NCBI GenBank assembly: GCA_011799875.1
Contig: CM022302.1
Coordinates: 204,076,814 to 204,140,813, forward strand
DNA: 64,000 bases
Reading direction: 5' to 3'
Source of the DNA: Thinopyrum elongatum
Lineage: Eukaryota > Streptophyta > Magnoliopsida > Poales > Poaceae
Within the stretch, counting starts at the first letter, position 1. Each line of letters starts with the position of its first letter. Made by a program: the position numbers and the translations under genes. Below are positions 11,701 to 19,861 of the stretch, piece by piece. The notes under the pieces are model-generated. The model was not told the origin of the DNA and ran no database searches. It saw nothing but the letters and a program-made list of their open reading frames with translations.

Positions 11701-12135
11701 ACATGGGCCTCTGTTGGGCCCTGCCACATGTCGACGTATCATAGGCACGTCTCCTCCATTGGACGGACGACATCTAGCCCACCGAGGAGCCGACAGGTGT
11801 TTCCTCCAGCCAATGATGATTTTACACGTGGAAAATCCCCATTGGTCCGAGCTATTAACGGGTTATCGGATCCAAACCGGAACCCGATAGCTTAACGGCG
11901 ACCCATTACAGTGGATGCCACGTGTCGGTTACCCTTGATGAAAGCACTTCCATGATGCGCCATTTATCGTCATGGAAGTGGACACTTCCGTGATGATAAT
12001 TTTGGTATTGTCATGGAACACTTCTACGACAGCATAGGTATGACTCTCTTGATTCTGTCATAAAATCGTCATGGATGTACATGCATGACAAAAAACGCAA
12101 CCTACTGTGACAAACACGTATCATCACGGAAGTGG
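11701..12135. promoter_or_regulatory. TIR-proximal CACTA zone with inverted GGAAGTG motifs
   Basis: A short motif close to TCATGGAAGTG or TCACGGAAGTG appears at 11948, 11970 and 12124, with the inverse CACTTCC at 11946, 11983 and nearby. A palindromic pair GGAAGTGGACACTTCC lies at 11974-11989. This is the pattern expected of transposase or TnpA-like binding sites near a CACTA end. Function is inferred from position only. Confidence 0.45.
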
Positions 12136-12149
12136 TTTTTTTTGTAGTG
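12134..12149 (-). repeat. CACTA terminal sequence
   Basis: The minus strand reads CACTACAAAAAAAACC from 12149. The flanking plus sequence TTTACCCAGG matches the interior of the intact LTR at 19184-19193, so the element boundary is fixed to within the run of T. Confidence 0.8.
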
Positions 12150-12827
12150 TTTACCCAGGTTCGGCCCCTCGCAGTGGAGGTAAAAGCCTGCATCCTGCTT
12201 GATTGCTATTGATGATGATGATGCTCATGATTACAAGGGTGCTCTTTTGCTACCTCTATCTCGAGAGCTTCTACTTTGATGTTCTCTAAAACTTGTCTGT
12301 CTATCTTGACTTGTGCGGGCGACTTATCCCTGGCCACTTATCGCGGGCGGCTTATCATGGGCGACTTATCCCTAGCCACTTATTTTTTTCTCCCTCCTGA
12401 CGACCCATGGACTCGCTTTATATAACAGATGAGTCCATGGGGTTACAAGAGATTCCTGGTTATACCCGCAGTCAGAGTCCTACTCTAAGTCCTTTAAATC
12501 CTCCGTGTCCTCCAAGTTGGAGGTCTCCATCTTGTATCTGGACTCTAGGTCCTATAGCAGATCGGGTCTTGTCGCAGGCCGGGTCAAGGCTGTGGCCCAC
12601 TCATTTGGCCCACCTATCTCGCCGAGCGAACTTAACTCCAGAGATGACTTATCCTCAGGGTGACTTAAGTCTAGAGATGACTTATCCTCAGGGATGTCTT
12701 AAGTCCGAAGATTACTTATCCTCAGAGATGACTTAAGTCCAGAGATGACTTATCCTCAGACATGACTTACGTCCAGAGATGACTTAACTTCATGAGTCGG
12801 GTCTAGCCACGGGTAACTCCCCCGACA
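12150..12827 (-). repeat. Element B 3' LTR, truncated by the CACTA
   Basis: On the minus strand it starts TGTCGGGGGAGTTACCC directly after the polypurine tract. It matches 19184-19859 along its length, including an internal minisatellite of roughly 33 bp (GACTTAAGTCCAGAGAT / GACTTATCCTCAG) at about 12640-12790. The last approximately 108 bp lie beyond the inserted CACTA. Confidence 0.85.
12404..12441 (-). promoter_or_regulatory. TATA box inside a palindrome, 3' LTR of B
   Basis: The 11-bp perfect stem CCCATGGACTC / GAGTCCATGGG encloses TTTATATAA. This is probably the LTR core promoter. The same arrangement lies at 19452-19489. Confidence 0.6.
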
Positions 12828-12840
12828 TTAGCCCCCAAAT
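12828..12840 (-). other. Polypurine tract of element B
   Basis: The minus strand reads ATTTGGGGGCTAA immediately before the TG of the 3' LTR. It is the plus-strand DNA primer site and closely resembles those of C and E. Confidence 0.75.
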
Positions 12841-13261
12841 TAGCTTGAATACAGGCTTGGCGTGCATTCATGCTAAGCTCCTAAAATAAGAATTCTTAAT
12901 ATGTTTAAGTGACCGGCTCACTCAAATGGTCGCTTATTCAATGAACAGGCTCCTGAAAATCTGGGTCTCTGTCATATCAACATGCCGATGCTGGTTCCAC
13001 GTAGAAAAATATTATAAAAAATAACACATATGATATTTTGAGTTGTCTTCAAATGCCTTGGCTTGATAAAAAGAAAATTTGTCTGATGTTGTGCCAACTT
13101 TCAATGCTTCAGACTTCATGAAAATGAACAAAAAATCTGTATGATGTTGAACCGACTTGTCTGAATAGCTTGGAGGAGATAACCTATAGCCCCCAAGTCT
13201 TAATAGTAGAACAAAGTGATAGCTTAAGACTTGCTTAAATATAAATGTTGCAACTTTGGAG

Positions 13262-14573
13262 TAGGGCCGGCCCTGAGGGGGGGCAGGGGGGCGGCCGCCC
13301 CGGGCCCCCGAAATCCAGGGGCCCCCAAAACCTGGTACGTGCGTAGGCAGGCAGCCCAAGGGCCCAGGTGGACATGTAGCAGCAGCTGATAGCTAGCCCT
13401 AGGAAGTAGACACCGTCGCATATTCCCTGGCTGAGTGGCCGCGATCGCGAGTCGCAGATGGGGTCGGGATGCGCCGGCGCTGAGTCGCCGATGAATTCCG
13501 CAACTCCTTTCTGCGGTGATATGGTCGCCAAGTCCTTCTAGCACACACACTCTCGCATGTTCGCCGACTGCCCGCCAATCAACATCGCTTCAACGTCGAG
13601 CGCCTGATCAATAGAAGCTGATACCAGTCGATTGATAGAAGGTGAGAGGGGGTAGCGATCCAGAGCTGCACGCGCGCACCGCGCATGGCCGGCCGGCTGG
13701 TCGCACCCGCACGATTAAGCATGAGCGGCGATGGTGCATGGAAGAAAGGTTAGCTTTCTTTGTATCTAATTCTGGTTGCTGCTTGGTTAGTCATTAGCTC
13801 TTTTTTTAACATTAGATTAATTCGTGCCTATAAAACTATAGAAATAGAATGAATTGTAGAAGTTACAAACATCAACAATTAATTAGGAAGTTTTCAATTA
13901 TCGATTTGTACTTGGTAGACATCAATGGGGAAGGAGCTAATTCATAAAAAAGAAATCAAGCCAATTGGTTAGGTCTTAGCCTAGCGCTCAGCTTGCATAA
14001 AGAATAGTTTGAGGAGAAGAAAAGAACAGTTGGCGTGGAAGAAAACGCAAAGAGGATCAGTTAAAACAAATGGGTGACATTTTACACTACAAACTGAAAA
14101 GCATTTCACCTAAAAGCATCCAGTATTAGTGCCGGTGTGCCACTCTCGCTTAAAACAAAATAGGCAACCTCGCGATGCCCATTTTCTGGCTCCGTCCCTG
14201 GACGTACTGCCATCCACCGGACCAGCACCCGTGCCCTGTGTTATGCTACCGCGCCAGCTTGCTCAAGCCACCTCCTCCATTGTCGGTCCGTCGCCGTCCC
14301 GACCATCACTCTACTGCCCCTCTGTCTGCCCCAGCGCCTCCCCTGCACCTGTCAACCTCCGACTCCCCGCTACCAGCGACAGCATGGGCCTCACCTAGGT
14401 GCCGCGGTCGGCCACTTCAATCCCTTCTTCACCTTGCATTCTTCTTTAGAAAAATCGACTGACGACATTGCCATTTTCAAGCAACTGACATTTTTATTGT
14501 GATGATTCTTTATATTAAGGGGCCCCGAGTTTTAGTTTTGCCCCGGGCCCCCGAAATCTTAGGACCGGCCCTG
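13262..14573. mobile_element. Non-autonomous hAT transposon with perfect 8-bp target duplication
   Basis: The 1312-bp insert is flanked on both sides by CTTTGGAG (13254-13261 and 14574-14581), the 8-bp duplication expected of hAT. Termini are TAGGGCCGGCCCTGA on the left and, in reverse complement, CAGGGCCGGTCCTAA on the right. Subterminal CCGGGCCCCCGAAATC occurs at both ends. ORFs inside are short, GC-driven and overlapping, with no zinc finger, DDE or dimerisation domain. It is therefore a deletion derivative mobilised in trans. It lies in the 3' noncoding part of element B. Confidence 0.85.
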
Positions 14574-15299
14574 CTTTGGAGAAATTCAGGTTGTTCGTCT
14601 GAGTCTCCAGTCAGAAACTGAATGTTTTGCATTTCATATGTGTAGCCCCCAAGGGCCGGCTCATCATTATGTGATGGGTCGGGTCTTCTAATTTGGACCT
14701 TATGATTTTGGTAAACAACTGAATGCTCTCTGAGATAGCCGGGTCTGCTGATAGTGTGATGATTTGAAAAGCGACTTGCATTAGCCCCCAAGTGCCGTGG
14801 TGCATGCTTGAAACGACATGGGACTTTCATACTTGATGTAATCTTAATTTGAATAATGTAGCCCCCAAGTGCCGGGTCATGTGCCTGCAGCGACTCGGAC
14901 TATTCCTTCCATTGTAGAATAAAATCAGATCCACTGTCTGGATGATGTTGGAGAGTGCTTTGTTCTCCTTTGTAGCATCATAACAATCCAATTTGCGAAT
15001 TGCCACTGGTAATTTATTACACCATGCTCCTCACTATAAGCCGGTGTTTGTGGATTAGGAAATAATGGCCATCTCTTTGAAATGGCTTTGAAAACCTCAA
15101 TCATTTAACACTGGTTATAATAACCATGATGAAAATCCAGCCATGTTGGCCATCAAAGATTTGTTTATTCCTGCAGAGTTACAATGTAACTTGGTTTGAA
15201 AACCGGCTCTTGCAACATAAACAAATATATACATGCATTGTATGATGACGCAATGTATGATGATGTATGTGTATGATAATAGAGTATAAAAATGCCAGC

Positions 15300-15620
15300 T
15301 TTCGAGGCATGACAAAAAGACCGGCTTTCGAGGCTCGAGTCTTGCTTCAATGAAGCTGGCGTGATAGCCTTTGGTTTATCCTAACTTTTTGTAAGCCGGC
15401 TCTCACATGACATAAGTCGGTGTTTTAACCTTGACATGTTCAGGGTCATAATAGATTAACTGTCAAGAGTACACCGGGTCATCTTGGTGGATGAGCATCA
15501 AGAAAACAGGCAGGTTTAACCAAGATGTTTAATGGCATATGCCGGGTCAAGAGGGATGTTAATAGCTAAACTCGATGAGTTGGAAGCCCACAGGTGACCA
15601 TATGATCATGGAAAAACTCA
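15300..15620 (-). repeat. Noncoding segment shared with element C in inverted orientation
   Basis: This is the reverse complement of about 24490-24820. Examples are ACCGGCTTTCGAGGC (15320) against GCCTCGAAAGCCGGT (24785), and a longer match around AGCTAAACTCGATGAGTTGG near 15565 against 24530-24560. It shows that B and C derive from one family. The rest of 14582-15299 holds several TAGCCCCCAAG phrases (polypurine-like on the minus strand) and no gene. Confidence 0.8.
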
Positions 15621-15710
15621 GCATAGGATGTACAGGAGACAATGCTACTACTACAAAACATCTGGGGTCCAGATAAGCCGGCTTTATTCCATTGATCATA
15701 ATCGAGTGGG

Positions 15711-15936
15711 ATACCCATGTTTAGACTGCGCATCATGGCGAATAGTCTTCTTTGGTAACCCTGTTATATGTTTTGCCAAGAAGGCAGGATACCTATGTTT
15801 GAACTGCGCATCGTGGCAGCTAGTCCTCTCTGGCAACCTTTAATTTTTTGCCAATAAGGCAGGGCACCCATGTTTGAACCGCGCATCGTGGCAGCTAGTT
15901 CTCTTTGGCAACCTTTGCTTTTCGCCAATAAGGCAG
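15711..15936 (-). repeat. Three tandem units of about 76 bp
   Basis: Units at 15711-15788, 15789-15864 and 15865-15936 each contain (A/C)CC(C/T)ATGTTT(A/G)(G/A)AC, CGCATC(A/G)TGGC, GGCAACC and GCCAA(T/G)AAGGCAG. The second and third are closest to each other. The block lies in the noncoding part of element B. No coding reading is plausible. Confidence 0.8.
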
Positions 15937-16104
15937 TAGCCCCCGGGACCAGGTTGTCTTCCCTGTAATGACCCGGGGTTCTTGAATTTGTGAAACCGGC
16001 CAAATCTGACGAGTCATGTCTGTGTAGCCCCTGAGTCTTAAGACGACTCGAGGAGTTGGCTTGAGATTCTTCATACTTGGCCGTGCTATAAACCGGCCAT
16101 GACG

Positions 16105-16920
16105 TTATAAGCCAGCGTAGGCGCGTGAGTCATCCGCGCGTTGGTGTAGACTGAAACGCAGAGGCGGCGGCTTGCACACATACAGTCGTCGAATAGTGCG
16201 GCACGGTCGGATGCTGGCGCATGATAATGTTGTCGCGAGCTCTATATATGTGGCACGACGATCGCCCTTGCAGTGTATAATTGTCCTGCATAAAAAATAT
16301 CGCAAGCCAAAGTAATTGCTCTTAAAGAAGTTAATATGTGCTATTAAAATAGACCAGATGAATTTCACTTGATTTGTCTGTACGACAGATGATCCGTTTA
16401 TAGCGTCCGTGGATAACCTGGTAATGTTGCGGCCCATCCAGTGTAAACATAGTACTCCGACGATCAGCAATCTCTTCATTTCGGAGTGTTACTGTTCAGT
16501 ACTGTTGTCCTCATGCGAGAGATAATTTTATAGCCCTACCCCGGGGACCTGTATACGCGCCAATTCCCAGGACTGTTGTCCTCCTGCAGATATACCCCAC
16601 GGGAGTAATAATACCAGTGGTGAGAGTACTAGTACAGAGGGCATCCGATGGATTTTGGCTTGACGCTTTGGTGAGGCACTTAATTCCTTTTAATCCTTAT
16701 ACAGACATAATTCTGTCAGTTACTTCTAGTAATTTCAATAGCGACTTAGCCACTCTCTCTTTCTCTTGCAATTGGGCATCAACCATAGCAGCACTACAAC
16801 TGTCACGGACAAAATAATTCTCGTCTCCGGCAGCTAGTTGTATAAAGCAAACATGGTACCCCTCTGTTTCCAGTCTGCTAGCGTTTAAACACTGGACGCT
16901 CTGGCAGGACGCCAGGACCC
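16105..16920 (-). other. Unassigned interior of element B
   Basis: Here the similarity to element C ends. A minus-strand ORF at 16105-16479 and the C-terminal 60 residues of another (16697 to about 16880, containing GYHVCFIQLAAGDENYF and a short Leu/Lys-rich helix) have balanced composition, but I recognise neither. They may be remnants of captured sequence. Phrases GGACTGTTGTCCTCCTGCAG and TACTGTTGTCCTCATGCGAG near 16500 and 16575 are an imperfect direct repeat. Confidence 0.3.
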
Positions 16921-16929
16921 CAGGCAGCC

Positions 16930-18240
16930 CTATAGCCAGCACGGTTGAGGGGAGGCCATGGCAGCAGGAGCGAGGCGACTCGAGGCGAGGCCGTGGGCGA
17001 AAAGGTAAGCCACGGCGGCGGAACGAGCCCGGCAAGGTGAGGCCATGGCGGAGGCATGGCCGGCTCGAGGCGAAGCTCCAGTACCAGGCCGGTGAGGCGA
17101 GCCACTGCGGCGGCGGGTCAGCGAGGCAGGACCACGGCGGAGGCGGGTCGGCGAGGCGGCTCGCGGCAAAGGCGGATGGAAGCAGGGCCGGCTTGAGGCA
17201 CGCCTTGGCCGCAGCAGTAGTGGAGGCAGGGGCGGCTTGAAGCAAACCTCGGCAGCGGCTGTGCGCTGGCGAGGGGAGGCCGCGACGACTCGAGGCGAGG
17301 CCGCACCGGTGGGACGAGCCACGGCGGCGGTGGCGAACCAGTGAGGCAAGGCCGGCTCAAAGGTGGAGGCCGAGCGGGCGCGGCCGCTGAGGCGGAGGCG
17401 TCTGGTTTGAGGCGAGGCCTCGGCGGTGGGGGCGGCCGACTTGAGGCGAGGCTGTCGAGGCCGCAGAGGCGGAGACATCCGACTCGAGGCGAGGCCTCGG
17501 CAGCGGAGGCCGCGGCATGGAGGCAAGCGGCTGCCGCAGAGGTGGCGAGGCGACGCGGGCGTCGCGAGGCAGAGGCGGTAGCTCGAGGTGGAGGCGGCGG
17601 TTCAAGGCGTCGCGAGGCAAAGACGGCGGCTCAAGGCGGCACGAGGCGAGGCCGCGCCTATGGCCGCAGGGGCGGCGGCTTGAGGCAGGTGGCTCGCCGA
17701 AGGCCGGCGGAGGCGGCTTGGAAACGGTCGGCGAAGGCGGGGCCGCTCGGCGAGGGCGGCTTGGAGCAGCGTTTGAGGCAGGCCAGCGGAGGCGAGCTTG
17801 GAGGCGGCGGTGACTCGGCGGAGGTGGAGCGATACCTGGGCGGCTCGCAGGCGGGGCAACAGCGGAGGTGGCTGAGGCGGCTCGCAAGCGGGGCCACGGC
17901 GGAGGCGACTCACGGCGGAGGCTTGAGGTGGAGGCGGGGCTGGCTTGGCACGGGAGGCTCGAGGTGAGGCTTCGGCCGTCTCCGCGGCGAAGGCGAGCGG
18001 CAGAGGCGAGGCCGCGGGCGGCAGAGGCGGGATGACTGACTTTGTGGCGCGTCCATGGCCGTAGCAACAGAGACGGCAGGTGGCTCGAGGCAAAGCCACG
18101 ACTGTGGCCGCGGCGGCGCCGGAGGCGGGCGGCTGGAGGCGCGGCCGTGGCCTCAGCGGCAGAGGCGGCCGGCGGCTCGAGGCGAGCCCACGGCCACAGC
18201 AGCAGAGGCGTCCGGGTCGTGGCCGTATCCGCTCCCGAGT
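16930..18240 (-). repeat. Very GC-rich array built on GGCTCGAGGCGAGGCC
   Basis: About 1.3 kb is dominated by variants of GGCTCGAGGCGAGGCC, GCGGAGGC and GGCGGCGG at irregular spacing of some 20-60 bp. All six frames stay open for long stretches and give Ala/Arg/Gly/Pro-rich peptides: up to 236 residues on the minus strand (17357-18067) and 208 on the plus (17341-17967). The composition and double-strand openness indicate repeat structure rather than a protein gene. It sits between the unassigned ORF at 18455 and the C-like 3' part of element B, and is unlike anything else in the window. Confidence 0.75.
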
Positions 18241-18454
18241 CGTGGCTGTATCCGCTTCCGGGTCATAGCCATCTTTTTTTTTCTTTTGATGTGTTGATCA
18301 GTCGGCATTGGCCTGGTTTTCTTTGATGTATGTGGTAATTTTCAGCAACTGGTAGTATGTTTGGCTTCAGTCGATGTTGTTGTGTGATGATGGTTGTAGT
18401 AAATGGAGTGAGCCGGATCGCTTTGTCTGCACAGGAGACCGGCGGATCAGGTTA

Positions 18455-18985
18455 CTAGTGGACCATCAAACACCACACATGGTGGCCGCTGGTGAAAAGT
18501 CCTCTTGTAGCAGTTCCTATTTCCATCTTCAGTAGATTTGATTGATTCACTGAGCTCGAGCCTGCATCAGAACGCAGTCGGCCATTGTACAAAACAGCAA
18601 CTAGTACTCCAATGCCTTGATTTGATTGTGAGACGTGACGAGAAAAAGGTACCCCGGGCATCGCGGACTTGATGCGTGGCCGCAATCGATACTGTTCATT
18701 GTCTGATCTCAGGGAGCAGTAGCAGTTTAATCCCCTCGGGACTTGTACTGTGCGGGGAATAGTAGCACCGACATGCTTGATCCTCTGTATTACACGTGCA
18801 CGGGAAAACGCATAGTAATAGTCGGACACGGCCGTTGCACAGATAGAATTTGGCGTGGAAATTCTGAAAGGTCTTGACTCGGCGACTTGCTGCGCCGCAC
18901 GAACACGAAACTCCAACTCGTCTCGATCTAGTCTCGTATATGTTGTGTCGACGATGTAGATCCTTACGCACCAAATCTTCTTCAT
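18455..18985 (-). CDS. Hypothetical 176-residue ORF in element B
   Basis: This is the longest balanced-composition ORF of element B, starting with ATG about 90 bp after the primer site, where gag would normally start. It begins MKKIWCVRIYIVD and ends HHVWCLMVH. The composition is mixed (Arg, Ser, Tyr, several Cys) with no signal peptide, membrane segment, zinc knuckle or repeat that I can see. I do not recognise a family, and nothing resembles Gypsy gag. It could be captured host sequence or chance. Its position favours transcription from the B 5' LTR. An overlapping ORF at 18696-18974 in another frame is probably a shadow. Confidence 0.3.
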   Translation of the reverse strand: MKKIWCVRIYIVDTTYTRLDRDELEFRVRAAQQVAESRPFRISTPNSICATAVSDYYYAFSRARVIQRIKHVGATIPRTVQVPRGLNCYCSLRSDNEQYRLRPRIKSAMPGVPFSRHVSQSNQGIGVLVAVLYNGRLRSDAGSSSVNQSNLLKMEIGTATRGLFTSGHHVWCLMVH

Positions 18986-19055
18986 CCGGCCAATCGCGAG
19001 CCTCTCAATCCCTAGAAAAGATCTCCCTCCAAGAACACCAAACCACCATGCACTG

Positions 19056-19075
19056 GCCCCATGGTGGGCGCCAAC
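19056..19075 (-). other. Primer binding site of element B
   Basis: The minus strand reads GTTGGCGCCCACCATGGGGC directly after the LTR end ACGACA. It is nearly identical to the primer site of element E at 51387, so both use the same tRNA type. I do not assign the tRNA. Confidence 0.75.
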
Positions 19076-19859
19076 TGTCGTGGTTTTGTCACGGCAGATG
19101 TCCTCGTAAGAGAACTTAGCTGTGAGGCCATCGCAACAAGGTGGTAGCTTGAACGGGGTTGGTCGGAACCGAGAGACACGAGTTTTACCCAGGTTCGGCC
19201 CCTCATGGTGGAGGTAAAAGCCTACATCCTGCTTGATTGCTATTGATGATGATAATGCTCATGATTACAAGGGTGCTCTTTAGCTACCTCTATCTCGAGA
19301 GCTTCTACTTTGATGTTGTCTAAAACTTGTCTGTCTATCTTGACTTGTCGTGGGCAACTTATCAGGGGCGACTTATCCTTGGCCACTTATCGCGGGCGAC
19401 TTATCATGGGCGACTTATCCCTGGGCACTTATTTTTTCTCCCTCCTGACGACCCATGGACTCGTTTTATATAATAGCTGAGTCCATGGGGTTACAAGAGA
19501 TTCTGGGTTATACTCGCAGTCGGAGTCCTACTCTAAGTCCTTTAAATCCTCTATGTCCTCCAAGTTGGAGGTCTCCGTCTTGTATCTGGACTCTAGGTCC
19601 TGTAGCAGGTCGGGTCTTGTCGCATGCCAGGTCAAGGCTGTCGCCCACTCATTTGGCCCACTTATCTCGCCGAGCGAACTTAACTCCAGAGATGAATTTT
19701 CCTCAAAGATGACTTAAGTCCAGAGATGACTTATCCTCAGGGATGACTTAAGTCCAGAGATGACTTAAGTCCAGAGATGACTTATCCTCATAAATGACTT
19801 AAGTCCAGAGATGACTTAACTTCATGAGCCGGGTCTAGCCATGGGTAACTCCCCCGACA
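19076..19859 (-). repeat. Element B 5' LTR (784 bp)
   Basis: It is bounded by TGTCGGGGG and ACCACGACA on the minus strand. The 5 bp outside, ATCCT at 19860-19864, are the presumed target duplication; the partner lies beyond the CACTA, outside the window. It contains the TATA-in-palindrome and the same minisatellite of roughly 33 bp at about 19685-19830. Confidence 0.85.
19452..19489 (-). promoter_or_regulatory. TATA box inside a palindrome, 5' LTR of B
   Basis: CCCATGGACTC and GAGTCCATGGG form a perfect 11-bp stem. The 16-bp loop carries TTTTATATAATAG, a TATA box on either strand. This is the likely core promoter driving element B toward lower coordinates. Confidence 0.6.
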
Positions 19860-19861
19860 AT

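Larger units (their letters stand above)
1..12149 (+). mobile_element. Probable large CACTA (En/Spm) DNA transposon, right-hand part
   Basis: The right end is clear: read on the minus strand it starts CACTACAAAAAAAACC at 12149, the signature of CACTA termini, followed by a subterminal zone of short repeated motifs. The element sits in the 3' LTR of element B. About 108 bp of that LTR, present in the other LTR at 19076-19184, do not appear left of the terminus anywhere in the window. The left terminus should therefore lie before position 1, giving an element longer than 12.1 kb. Two decayed genes of the Ptta/En/Spm-like family inside fit this reading. The target duplication would be 3 bp within a run of T. 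The alternative is a shorter CACTA whose left end decayed near 10850; I saw no CACTA there. Confidence 0.5.
12150..19859 (-). mobile_element. Element B: minus-strand LTR retrotransposon lacking gag-pol
   Basis: Two similar LTRs in the same (minus) orientation bound it: 19859-19076 (5') and 12827-12150 (3', cut by the CACTA). A primer-site sequence lies at 19075-19056 and a polypurine tract at 12840-12828. It is inserted in the gag of element C. The interior has no protease, reverse transcriptase or integrase. The part nearest the 3' LTR resembles noncoding sequence of element C. The part nearest the primer site holds a 176-residue ORF and a very GC-rich array. It is a non-autonomous derivative of a C-like element that would need proteins in trans. 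Its LTR ends TGTCGGGGG...ACCACGACA resemble those of C. Confidence 0.75.

Noticed and set aside
13012..13550. Minus-strand ORFs of 98-115 codons across the left end of the hAT
   Set aside because: They cross the hAT boundary and its GC-rich terminus, so they cannot be an old gene.
17341..18099. Long ORFs of 165-236 codons on both strands in the GC-rich array of element B
   Set aside because: They overlap in several frames, consist almost only of Ala, Arg, Gly, Pro and Ser, and follow from the lack of A/T for stop codons rather than from selection.
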